Notes: generated from the sequence alone by a model not told the origin. A DNA stretch of 8,401 bases from an uncultured Caryophanales bacterium (GCA_946403545.1 CAMJAG010000046.1:1-8401); one strand, 5' to 3'; counted from the stretch's first letter, positions 1 to 6,890 are shown. Numbers and translations: made by a program.

Positions 1-693
1 TTGTGAGAAACCTGGTAATTCGTATAAGAAACTAGATTTAGATAATGGGATTTCGAGTACCTTAACGCTTGTGTCACCGTACGTGATAGAACGGATTTCT
101 CTCTTTGTTTTGTTTTCGTAGACTTTAAGCATTCTGTTGATAAGAGTTGTCTTACCAGAAAGAGCATTACCTATAAGGTAAACGTCATGACCTTGACGTG
201 CTTTGTTCATATCTGCTAGTAAACCAGCCATATCAATCTTGTTGCTATTGCCTAATAATCTAACAGCGTGTGGTTTGATACCGAATTCTTTAAATCTTTC
301 ATTAATGTATTCTTCGATACCTTTTTCTTTACCTCTAGGCATTAAGTCAACTTTGTTGCCTACTACGACAACTTTAAGTTTTTTAATCTTCTTTGCGATT
401 TCAGGGTTTAAAGCACCATTGAATGCAAATAAGTCGATAACCCAGATGATTAAAGCATCTGTTGCGACTGCATCATCAAGGATTCTTAGAATATCTTGGT
501 CTATTTGTAAGTCTAATGCACTATTGTTAAATGATCTGATAACATCAAAACATCTATCACAATAGAGAATTCTATTGGTAGTTAAGTCACCACCAACTTG
601 TTCTACCGAGATGTAGCCTTTTTGTTTTGGATCTTTAGTTTGAAGAACTGATCCACAATGGTAGCATCTAAGCACTCTTTGACATTTTCCCAT
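1..693 (-). CDS. yqeH: YqeH-family circularly permuted GTPase, N-terminal 231 codons (runs off left edge)
   Basis: Read by hand on the minus strand; the frame is open from ATG (693-691) to base 1. Family role: YqeH GTPases assist assembly of the 30S ribosomal subunit. A zinc finger CxxC (Cys10, Cys13) and CxxC (Cys45, Cys48) comes first. The permuted G motifs follow: G4 NKVD (residues 113-116) precedes the P-loop GNALSGKT (175-182), then a G2-like Thr208 and a G3-like ELPG (225-228). This G4-G1-G3 order identifies the family. The start is supported by GGAGAG (700-705) six bases upstream and by the zinc finger beginning directly after it. It overlaps the end of yqeG by 26 bp, which suggests an operon and translational coupling. 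Oddities: G3 has Glu225 where Asp is usual, the P-loop is LSGKT rather than NVGKS, and no clear G5 SA motif is seen. About a third or more of the protein lies outside the window. Confidence 0.92.
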   Translation of the reverse strand, partial: MGKCQRVLRCYHCGSVLQTKDPKQKGYISVEQVGGDLTTNRILYCDRCFDVIRSFNNSALDLQIDQDILRILDDAVATDALIIWVIDLFAFNGALNPEIAKKIKKLKVVVVGNKVDLMPRGKEKGIEEYINERFKEFGIKPHAVRLLGNSNKIDMAGLLADMNKARQGHDVYLIGNALSGKTTLINRMLKVYENKTKREIRSITYGDTSVKVLEIPLSKSSFLYELPGFSQ

Positions 694-1210
694 AAATTTC
701 TCTCCAATCTCGTAAATTCTTATGTTTTACGTGGTATTTCTTTATAATTCGTTCAAATATTCTGTTTATATGTGTTGTCCATTGGTCTTCTTTGACTAAT
801 TTATTAGTCATGATGACCTTAATTCCAACATTGTGACCGCACCAGACATCTGTCATCATTTGATCACCTATTAAAATTATAGCATCTTTATTTAAAGAAT
901 TCTCTTTAATAAATGCATTTACTTTCTTAGGCATTGGTTTGAATGCTTTATAAATAAAAGGCACTCCCAATTTAGATGCATAATGAGTTACTTTTTCTTT
1001 CCGATTATTTGAAATGAGAACTACATTAAATTCACTTTTAACTTTGTTAACAAACTCTCTTGCCTTATCAGTTGGCTCCAAAGCTTTATAGGAATCGAGT
1101 GTGTTATCAATATCCAAAAATACAGTTTTTGCTCCAATTGATTTTAAAAAATCAAAGTCTATTTCATATGCGGAGTTGGCTGTAGCAAATGGAATGAATT
1201 TCTTGTACAT
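668..1210 (-). CDS. yqeG: YqeG-family HAD (subfamily IIIA) phosphatase
   Basis: A 180-residue protein of the HAD superfamily. Visible motifs: motif I DIDNT (Asp33 nucleophile, Asp35 acid/base), motif II Ser67 in ISNN, motif III Lys91-Pro92 in FKPMPKK, and motif IV GDQMMTD (115-121, Asp116 and Asp121). This is the YqeG/GEP4-like set; fungal GEP4 dephosphorylates phosphatidylglycerophosphate, but the bacterial substrate is not settled and I do not assign one. The length is usual for the family. Opening with MYKKFIP a short distance before the first helix fits YqeG proteins and supports this ATG. It is the first gene of an operon with yqeH. No Shine-Dalgarno sequence precedes the ATG, and a TATAAT box lies only 9 bases upstream, so the message may be nearly leaderless. 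The stop codon is UAG. Confidence 0.93.
   Translation of the reverse strand: MYKKFIPFATANSAYEIDFDFLKSIGAKTVFLDIDNTLDSYKALEPTDKAREFVNKVKSEFNVVLISNNRKEKVTHYASKLGVPFIYKAFKPMPKKVNAFIKENSLNKDAIILIGDQMMTDVWCGHNVGIKVIMTNKLVKEDQWTTHINRIFERIIKKYHVKHKNLRDWREIYGKMSKSA
700..705 (-). promoter_or_regulatory. Ribosome binding site of yqeH inside yqeG
   Basis: GGAGAG on the minus strand, 6 bases before the yqeH ATG and inside the yqeG reading frame. It fixes the yqeH start and shows that yqeH has its own initiation signal despite the overlap. Confidence 0.8.
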
Positions 1211-1219
1211 AATGTAATC

Positions 1220-1225
1220 ATTATA
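1220..1225 (-). promoter_or_regulatory. Probable -10 box of the yqeG-yqeH promoter
   Basis: A perfect TATAAT on the minus strand ends 9 bases before the yqeG ATG. A convincing -35 box is not present at 16-18 bases (best is TATCTT), and there is no extended -10 TGn. If it is used, transcription would start about 2-4 bases before the ATG. Confidence 0.5.
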
Positions 1226-1285
1226 CAGTACAAAGTCATCTAAAGATAGACTTTCTAAAACTAATTTTTAGTTTATAGTATAAGA

Positions 1286-1311
1286 AAAACAAGGATTTTA
1301 CTCCCTGTTTT
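1286..1311 (-). terminator. Probable intrinsic terminator of parE-parC
   Basis: A 10-bp inverted repeat (1286-1295 with 1302-1311) and a 6-base loop. On the minus strand the RNA stem is AAAACAGGGA/TCCTTGTTTT with one U-G wobble; on the plus strand that pair is an A/C mismatch, so the hairpin favours minus-strand transcripts. The 3' arm runs into TTTTTCTT. It lies 56 bases after the parC stop. Confidence 0.65.
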
Positions 1312-1343
1312 AATATACTAATAATATACTAAATAAATACTAA
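1311..1343 (-). repeat. Tandem array of three 11-bp units after parC
   Basis: On the minus (parC sense) strand three contiguous 11-mers read TTAGTATTTAT, TTAGTATATTA, TTAGTATATTA; the second and third are identical. The array starts 23 bases after the parC stop and ends at the foot of the terminator hairpin. One unit (TTAGTATTTAT) recurs exactly in a similar array after plsY. Function unknown. Confidence 0.75.
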
Positions 1344-1366
1344 TTTGTAATTCTTAATACTTTGTA

Positions 1367-3988
1367 TTAATCATCTAAGTCATCGAAGATGGAAATCTGT
1401 TCGAAACCTTCACTTGATGATTCCTCTTTCTTTTCCTTAACTTCAACAGCAGATTCTTCCTCAACTGGAGCTTCTTCCACTATTTCTTCTTTGACTTTTA
1501 CTGGATGAGATTCAGTGTTCTTATCAACTTTTTCAAAGGAATAATCAAGCAATAATGAAACTTCACATCCTTTTTCAAGAGGCATATTCTTCTTAGCGTA
1601 TTTACTTGCTTCAGTTAAATATGTATCTGGAAGTTCAAATTCAAACATAGTTTGATTACTTAAGTACATAAGAACTTTGACTATATCTTCTTTTTTATTA
1701 ATTTTGCACGCGCCTACGATTGCGTGTACATCATTTTTAAACATAGGCATAATATTAGTGACTTTGCCTAATCTAGCAGTTAATGGAACTCTAGAATTAT
1801 CAATAATTCTATAATGTCCTTTATTTGTGACAACCACTACTTTCGACTTCTCGTTTTCGTCAAAAGCCACTAAAGCAGCTGCTGTAGTTTTGTGTAATCC
1901 ACCGATAGATTTAACGCCACCAGCTTTAGCGCCCAAGATGCTAAGTTCGTTTTCATTGTATAAGGAGGCGTTACCATTACTTGTTAAAACAAGTAAATCG
2001 CAATTTCCATTTATAACTTCTACTCCAACGATCTCATCATCTGATAAGAGCTTCATGAATTTAGCAGGTCTACCACGCTTCATTAAGTCTAAAGAAGCTA
2101 AAGACATACGCTTAATTTGGCCAAATTTAGTTAAAACAGCCAAATATATGTCATTTCTGAGTTCTTCTACGATAATTGCCTTAAAGATCTTTTCTCCTTG
2201 TCCTAAAGTGCAGAAAACGTTAATGTGTTGACCTTCATCTCTCCATTTTGTTTCTTCTAACTTATGTACAGGAACTGTAATGAAGTTACCTAAATTTGTA
2301 AATAACATGACATAGTCAGTAGTTAATGCACTGTCAGCAGCGATTAAAGCGTCTCCTTGTTTCATACCAGGGAGATCTCCATTACATCCTTTGTAGGATT
2401 TAATGGAAGAACGTTTAATATAGCCATCTCTAGAAACAGAAACCATGACTTCTTCTTTAGCGATAAGTTCACGTTTATCGATTGGTTGAGATTCTTCTTT
2501 TTCACCAATTTCAGTACGTCTATCATCACCATATTTATCAGCGATTTCTTTCAAATCTTTTATTAAGACTCTATCGAGTTTTTTGCTATCTTCTAAGATG
2601 CCTTGTAAATTCTCAATATCTTTGAGTAATTGAGCCTTTTCTGCTTCTAAAACTTGCTCATCGGAATGGCTTAATTTGTATAAAGGCATTGTAACGATTG
2701 CTTCTGCTTGTTCGTTAGAGAATCCATAGCGGTTCATTAAGTTAACTTTGGAGTCCGCTTTATCCTTACTAGCTTTGATGATATTAACCACTTCGTTAAT
2801 GTTTAAAGTAGCGATTAATAAGCCTTCAACGATATGTAATCTTGCTTGGCATTTATTAAGGTCAAATCGTGATTTTCTAGTAATAACATCTACTTGGTGA
2901 GCAATGTAAGCATCAACGTAGGAAAGTAAGTTTAAAGTATGTGGTCTACCATCGACGATAGCCACCATGTTAGCGCTGTAGCTTGAGACTAAAGATGTCT
3001 TAGCTTTGAGGTATTTTAAGAGAAGATCAACCTTAGCGGTTTTCTTACAATCGATAACGATTCTAATACCCTTCCAGTCAGATTCATCTCTTACTTCTAA
3101 TAAGCCATCAATAGCTTTTGAATGTATAATTTTGTCTATTTCATAGACAAGTTGAATCTTAGCAACCTTGTATGGGATTTCAGAAATGACGATTTGGTTC
3201 ATGTCTTTTTGTTCAACAATTTGGCATTTACCAGTGACTTCAATTCTTCCACGTCCAGTTAAATAGATGTTCTTTAATCCTTCTGAAGCGTAGATAATAC
3301 CACCACCAGGGAAATCAGGACCTAATACGAATTGCATCAAATCCTCTATAGTAGCAGTCTTATGACCAATTCTATATATGATTGCGTTAATAACTTCTCT
3401 AAGATTATGAGGCGGAATTTCTGTTGCTAAAGCAACAGCGATACCTTCTGTTCCATTTACAAGTAAATTTGGGAATCTTGATGGCAAAACTATTGGTTCT
3501 AGCTCTGTATCATCAAAGTTAAGTTGCATATCAACAGTGTCTTTTTCAATTTCTCTGACTAATTCGTTAGATAATTGACTCAATCTAGACTCGGTATAAC
3601 GATAAGCAGCAGGTGAATCGCCATCAATAGAACCATTATTTCCTTGGAAGTCAATTAGTGGATATCTGAACTTCCAATCTTGTGACATGTGTGCTAAAGC
3701 ATCGTAAATTGAAGAGTCACCATGAGGGTGGAAAGTACCCATAACTGCACCAACTGTGTGAGCGCATTTTTTGGTTGGTTTATTAAATGTATTACCACTC
3801 TTGTACATGGAGAAAATGATTCTTCTTTGAACAGGTTTAAGACCATCTCTTACATCAGGAATAGCACGATCTTGAATGACGTATTTTGCATAAGTCGCAT
3901 ATCTATCCCCCATGACTTCTTCTAGAGGTTCAACAGAAATATTCTCTTTAATAATTTCTTCGACAACTTCAGGTTTTTTCTTTGCCAT
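1367..3988 (-). CDS. parC: DNA topoisomerase IV subunit A
   Basis: 873 residues; the DNA-breaking and rejoining subunit, acting as ParC2ParE2 to decatenate daughter chromosomes. The catalytic tyrosine is Tyr131 in the AAYRYTE context, preceded by Arg130. The quinolone-determining segment HPHGDSSIYDA (87-97) keeps the sensitive-type residues Ser92 and Asp96. A helical C-gate region spans about 435-495 and the beta-pinwheel C-terminal domain about 510-830. ParC rather than GyrA is indicated by the absence of the GyrA box (QRRGGRG), by the Firmicutes ParC-like KSYKGCNGDLPGMKQGD (555-571 approximately), and by pairing with ParE. The start lies 3 bases after the parE stop; its AGGAGG is inside parE, 14 bases from the ATG, longer than usual. 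After about residue 830 comes an acidic Glu-rich tail, probably disordered, ending in QISIFDDLDD, which resembles a sliding-clamp-binding peptide. Confidence 0.96.
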   Translation of the reverse strand: MAKKKPEVVEEIIKENISVEPLEEVMGDRYATYAKYVIQDRAIPDVRDGLKPVQRRIIFSMYKSGNTFNKPTKKCAHTVGAVMGTFHPHGDSSIYDALAHMSQDWKFRYPLIDFQGNNGSIDGDSPAAYRYTESRLSQLSNELVREIEKDTVDMQLNFDDTELEPIVLPSRFPNLLVNGTEGIAVALATEIPPHNLREVINAIIYRIGHKTATIEDLMQFVLGPDFPGGGIIYASEGLKNIYLTGRGRIEVTGKCQIVEQKDMNQIVISEIPYKVAKIQLVYEIDKIIHSKAIDGLLEVRDESDWKGIRIVIDCKKTAKVDLLLKYLKAKTSLVSSYSANMVAIVDGRPHTLNLLSYVDAYIAHQVDVITRKSRFDLNKCQARLHIVEGLLIATLNINEVVNIIKASKDKADSKVNLMNRYGFSNEQAEAIVTMPLYKLSHSDEQVLEAEKAQLLKDIENLQGILEDSKKLDRVLIKDLKEIADKYGDDRRTEIGEKEESQPIDKRELIAKEEVMVSVSRDGYIKRSSIKSYKGCNGDLPGMKQGDALIAADSALTTDYVMLFTNLGNFITVPVHKLEETKWRDEGQHINVFCTLGQGEKIFKAIIVEELRNDIYLAVLTKFGQIKRMSLASLDLMKRGRPAKFMKLLSDDEIVGVEVINGNCDLLVLTSNGNASLYNENELSILGAKAGGVKSIGGLHKTTAAALVAFDENEKSKVVVVTNKGHYRIIDNSRVPLTARLGKVTNIMPMFKNDVHAIVGACKINKKEDIVKVLMYLSNQTMFEFELPDTYLTEASKYAKKNMPLEKGCEVSLLLDYSFEKVDKNTESHPVKVKEEIVEEAPVEEESAVEVKEKKEESSSEGFEQISIFDDLDD

Positions 3989-3991
3989 AAA

Positions 3992-5941
3992 TTATTTATT
4001 GACCTCCTTTAAGAATGTATCTTCTTTGGAGAAATCGACGTTTTCTTCAACCCATTTTTTACGGACAGAAGTATCTTTTCCCATAAGGACATTAACACGT
4101 TTTTCCACTAAGAAAGGATCTTCAATATCGACTTGAATTAATAGTCTAGTTTTAGGATCCATTGTGGTCTCTTTTAATTGGATTGCATCCATCTCACCAA
4201 GACCTTTGTACCTGTTAATTTTGTATCCTTTTCCTACCTTAGCTTTTGCTTGTTCTAAGCCTTCATCGTCCCAAGCATATTGTTGTGTGAGTTTGTGATT
4301 TTCTTCTTTGAAAACACGATATAAAGGTGGAACAGCGATAAATACATGGCCAGATGTGATCAGTTGACGCATGTAGTGATAGAAAAAAGTAAGCAATAAT
4401 GTTTGAATATGAGCACCATCGGTATCAGCATCGGTCATGATAATAATCTTGCCATATTTGATATCTTCGATGTCAAACGATTGACCAAAACCTGCTCCAA
4501 TTGTGTTAATAATTGTTGCAAATTCTTCATTATGGAGAAGTTTTTCCATAGAAATGCTATCAGTATTAAGAGGTTTACCTCTTAAAGGAAGGATAGCTTG
4601 ATGTAGTCTATCTCTACCTTTTTTAGCAGTTCCACCAGCGGAATCACCCTCAACAATAAAGAGTTCGTTTTTAGCAAAATCCTTTGATTGTGCTGGAGTT
4701 AATTTGTCAGAAAGAATAACATTTTGTTTTGATTTCTTGTTATTTCTTGCTTCATCTTTAGCTTTTCTAGCTGCAATACGAGCATTCGCACTAGCAACAC
4801 ACTTGTTAATGATGTTGATTGCGATTTCTTTATTCTCAGTTAGATAATATGTAATTTTATTATAAATAAAATTGGATACGATTGTTGTTGCTTGAGGAGT
4901 ACCTAATTTACCCTTAGTTTGTCCTTCAAATTCGAGGACTTTTTCTGGGACTTTAAGAGAGATAATTGCAGTTAATCCCTCTCTAATATCACTACCTTCA
5001 AGTTTCTTTCCTTTAGCGATATTGTACTTTTCAGCGAAATCATTGATCGCTTTTGTAATACCAGTTCTAAAGCCTGTTTCATGAGTACCACCATCACGAG
5101 TTCTTACGTTATTAACGTAAGAATATAATGTTTCATTATAGTCCTCATTACACCATTGAAGAGCAATTTCACTACTAATTCCTGTGACTTCATCAACATC
5201 TGAGAAATCAATAACTGGAGTTAAAGGTCTCTTGTTAGCGTTGATATTTGAAACGTATTCGTTTAGACCATTTTCATAGCAATATTCTTGAATTTGGTTA
5301 GTTTTTTCTTCAATAATGACGAAATGGACACCCTTCATTAGGAATGCTGATTCTTGTAAACGATTGCAGATTGTTTCCCATTTGAACTCCACTGTAGAGA
5401 AAATGGTTGCATCTGGTTTAAATCTTACGAGTGTACCATGTTTTTTTGTTGTTCCAAGTTGTTCAAGTGGAGTAACTAAATGACCACCATTTTCGAAACG
5501 TAAGTGGTAAATTCCACCATTTTGATAAACTGTTGCGTCTAGCCATTCACTAAGAGCGTTTGTGACTGATGCGCCAACACCATGTAGACCACCTGCTGTC
5601 TTATAGACAGCACCGTCGAATTTACCACCAGCGTGGAGTTCTGTAAAAACGACTTCTACTGCAGGTCTTCCGGTTTCTTTATTGATACCAACTGGGATAC
5701 CACGACCTTCATCGAGTACAGATAAAGAACCATCTTTATGGATGGTTACTACGATTTTATTACCAAAACCTGATAATGCTTCGTCGACTGCATTGTCTAC
5801 TACTTCCCACACTAAATGATGAAGGCCCATAGCATTTGTACTACCAATGTACATAGCTGGTCTTTTTCTTACGCCTTCAAGTCCTTTCATTATGTGGATA
5901 TCATCAGCGCCATATGAATTTTTAAAATTGTTATCTGCCAT
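3992..5941 (-). CDS. parE: DNA topoisomerase IV subunit B
   Basis: 649 residues; the ATPase subunit that drives strand passage in topoisomerase IV. The GHKL ATPase domain shows Glu46 and Asn50 (EVVDN), DEGRGIP (77-83) and the lid GGLHGVG (117-123). The transducer domain carries the switch lysine loop QTKGKLG (341-347). The TOPRIM domain has EGDSAGG (431-437) and DADTDGAH (504-511), which hold the Mg-binding acidic residues. The C-terminal NRYKGLGEMD segment contacts the breakage-reunion subunit. The long TOPRIM insertion of proteobacterial GyrB is absent, and the sequence around YAWDDEGLEQ resembles Firmicutes ParE more than GyrB. Length is typical. The ATG has AGGAAG (5949-5954) seven bases upstream. 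It is first in the operon with parC and divergent from plsY. The usual EKA after LPLRGKxxN is replaced by DSI; this cannot be judged as functional or not from sequence. Confidence 0.95.
   Translation of the reverse strand: MADNNFKNSYGADDIHIMKGLEGVRKRPAMYIGSTNAMGLHHLVWEVVDNAVDEALSGFGNKIVVTIHKDGSLSVLDEGRGIPVGINKETGRPAVEVVFTELHAGGKFDGAVYKTAGGLHGVGASVTNALSEWLDATVYQNGGIYHLRFENGGHLVTPLEQLGTTKKHGTLVRFKPDATIFSTVEFKWETICNRLQESAFLMKGVHFVIIEEKTNQIQEYCYENGLNEYVSNINANKRPLTPVIDFSDVDEVTGISSEIALQWCNEDYNETLYSYVNNVRTRDGGTHETGFRTGITKAINDFAEKYNIAKGKKLEGSDIREGLTAIISLKVPEKVLEFEGQTKGKLGTPQATTIVSNFIYNKITYYLTENKEIAINIINKCVASANARIAARKAKDEARNNKKSKQNVILSDKLTPAQSKDFAKNELFIVEGDSAGGTAKKGRDRLHQAILPLRGKPLNTDSISMEKLLHNEEFATIINTIGAGFGQSFDIEDIKYGKIIIMTDADTDGAHIQTLLLTFFYHYMRQLITSGHVFIAVPPLYRVFKEENHKLTQQYAWDDEGLEQAKAKVGKGYKINRYKGLGEMDAIQLKETTMDPKTRLLIQVDIEDPFLVEKRVNVLMGKDTSVRKKWVEENVDFSKEDTFLKEVNK
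4003..4008 (-). promoter_or_regulatory. Ribosome binding site of parC inside the parE 3' end
   Basis: AGGAGG on the minus strand overlaps the last parE codons (Lys-Glu-Val). It is followed by 14 AT-rich bases, including the parE stop, before the parC ATG. The long spacing is unusual, but no other start codon fits better. Confidence 0.7.
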
Positions 5942-5961
5942 TGATTATCTTCCTGTCGTGC

Positions 5962-5985
5962 ACTTAATTATATACAAAATTAAGT
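5962..5985. promoter_or_regulatory. Dyad in the parE/plsY divergent promoter region
   Basis: ACTTAAT (5962-5968) and ATTAAGT (5979-5985) form perfect 7-bp arms around 10 bases. Allowing one bulged T the arms extend to TGCA on both sides. It covers the proposed parE -10 box and abuts the plsY -35 box, so it could be an operator, but no regulator is known. Confidence 0.4.
5967..5972 (-). promoter_or_regulatory. Probable -10 box of the parE-parC promoter
   Basis: TATAAT on the minus strand, 25 bases before the parE ATG, leaving a normal short leader with an AGGAAG site. The -35 is weak: 17 bases upstream is TTTATT. The nearby TTGCAA is only 12 bases away, too close to serve. Confidence 0.5.
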
Positions 5986-6012
5986 TGCAAATAAAATGAA
6001 ATTTAGTAGAAT
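5985..6012 (+). promoter_or_regulatory. Probable sigma-A promoter of plsY
   Basis: TTGCAA (5985-5990), 16-base spacer, TAGAAT (6007-6012). The predicted start near 6019 leaves a leader of about 20 bases that contains the plsY ribosome binding site GGGGG (6028-6032). Confidence 0.6.
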
Positions 6013-6039
6013 AGAAAGGTACAAAAAGGGGGATGAAAA

Positions 6040-6789
6040 ATGAATATATTTATTAATATATTAGTGTCATTTCTTTGCTTATTAATTGGTTATCTTTTTG
6101 GCTCAATTTCTTTTGCGGTCATATATGGAAAGATCAAATATAAACAAGATATTCGTGATTTTGGAAGTGGTAACGCAGGCGCTACTAACGTCAAAAGAAC
6201 TTGGGGTAAAAAAGCAGGCTTATTAGTAACAATTCTCGATATGCTCAAGACTTTTGTGCCTTTTGTTATTATGTGGGCCATCTTAACATATGTCCCATTT
6301 GATAACGGACATGGTCTTATCGCTACTACTTATGGATACTATTTTCCAGATGGTTATGATTATATCATAAAGTGGCCAGTTTACTGGTTGGTTTGTATTG
6401 GTACTTGCATCGGTCATTGCTGGCCATGCTTTGAAGGATTCAGAGGAGGAAAAGGTGCAGCTAACCTTATAGGCACTATCTGTTTCTGTTCCTGGATGGT
6501 TGGATTCTTACCAATGTGTATTTATTTCCCAATCAAAAAGAAAACACATATGGTATCTTTCACAGTTTTAACCACTACTTTATGTGTCACACTCATTTCA
6601 TGGATCTTTACAATCCTATTCTTAACACATGTCATCCCTGCTGATTTGTATTGGTTACCTGGTTATGGACCATTCTTTAATATTCCACTTTGGTACTCCT
6701 TAACATTGTCAATTATGTACGTCTTAGTAGCGTTCAGACACAAGGAAAATATCAAGAGAATCATTGCTGGAACTGAAAGAAGAACATAA
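6040..6789 (+). CDS. plsY: Acyl-phosphate--glycerol-3-phosphate acyltransferase
   Basis: 249-residue integral membrane enzyme. PlsY transfers the acyl group from acyl-phosphate (made by PlsX) to glycerol-3-phosphate, giving lysophosphatidic acid, the first step of phospholipid synthesis in most Gram-positives. Motif 1 is RDFGSGNAGATN (39-50). Motif 2 is GHCWPCFEGFRGGKGAAN (125-142), with Cys-Trp where many homologues have x-Phe. Motif 3 is RHKENIKR (233-240). Hydrophobic segments lie near 5-29, 59-84, 113-130, 143-164, 172-197 and 214-232. It is longer than the roughly 190-200 residues of Bacillus PlsY, mainly through a loop at about 84-112 and a region around 197-215. The ATG is preceded by GGGGG with 7-base spacing. 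It is divergent from parE, the neighbour also seen in other Firmicutes, and ends at a strong terminator. Confidence 0.95.
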   Translation: MNIFINILVSFLCLLIGYLFGSISFAVIYGKIKYKQDIRDFGSGNAGATNVKRTWGKKAGLLVTILDMLKTFVPFVIMWAILTYVPFDNGHGLIATTYGYYFPDGYDYIIKWPVYWLVCIGTCIGHCWPCFEGFRGGKGAANLIGTICFCSWMVGFLPMCIYFPIKKKTHMVSFTVLTTTLCVTLISWIFTILFLTHVIPADLYWLPGYGPFFNIPLWYSLTLSIMYVLVAFRHKENIKRIIAGTERRT

Positions 6790-6796
6790 TTTGGTA

Positions 6797-6829
6797 TTAG
6801 TAGATTATTAGTATTTATATAGTAAAAGC
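6797..6829 (+). repeat. Tandem array of three 11-bp units after plsY
   Basis: Three contiguous 11-mers on the plsY sense strand read TTAGTAGATTA, TTAGTATTTAT, ATAGTAAAAGC; the third is degenerate beyond its core. The array starts 7 bases after the plsY stop. Bases 6807-6824 match the minus strand of 1327-1344 at 17 of 18 positions. Function unknown. Confidence 0.65.
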
Positions 6830-6842
6830 ACTCTTTAGAGTG
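6829..6842 (+). other. Small hairpin CACTC-TTTA-GAGTG
   Basis: A perfect 5-bp stem with a 4-base loop between the repeat array and the terminator, without a T-run. It may act as 3' UTR structure only; weak on its own. Confidence 0.35.
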
Positions 6843-6851
6843 AAGAAAATA

Positions 6852-6890
6852 AAAAGCAGAATCGTAAATTGAATTCTGCTTTTATTTTTT
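6852..6890. terminator. Bidirectional intrinsic terminator between plsY and the efp-yneF operon
   Basis: A perfect 11-bp stem AAAAGCAGAAT (6852-6862) / ATTCTGCTTTT (6873-6883), 10-base loop, followed on the plus strand by ATTTTTT. On the minus strand the same stem is followed by a T-rich run, so it can end both convergent transcripts: plsY from the left, efp-yneF from the right. Confidence 0.9.

Noticed and set aside
203..565. Plus-strand open frame of 120 codons
   Set aside because: It lies opposite yqeH, whose zinc finger and G motifs are clear; the plus-strand product is a low-complexity Leu/Ser sequence with no motif or start signal.
1255..1274. Overlapping inverted repeats CTAAAA/TTTTAG and AAACTA/TAGTTT upstream of yqeG
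   Set aside because: Short, AT-only apart from single C/G pairs, mutually exclusive and without a T-tract; easily due to chance here.
1311..1343. CRISPR or DnaA-trio interpretation of the 11-bp array
   Set aside because: Units are contiguous without spacers, so not CRISPR; there are no DnaA boxes nearby and the period is 11 rather than 3.
1827..2231. Plus-strand open frames opposite parC and parE (also 2357-2566, 3722-3925, 3912-4136, 4403-4585)
   Set aside because: All are antisense to well-conserved topoisomerase IV domains and lack ribosome binding sites and recognisable protein features.
1367..5941. Assignment as gyrB-gyrA
   Set aside because: No GyrA box in the C-terminal domain, Firmicutes ParC-type pinwheel sequence, ParE-type C-terminal region and plsY as neighbour all favour topoisomerase IV.
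6033..6056. Out-of-frame ATG with a 7-codon frame just before the plsY start
   Set aside because: It directly abuts the GGGGG site with no spacing, so ribosomes would use ATG 6040 instead.
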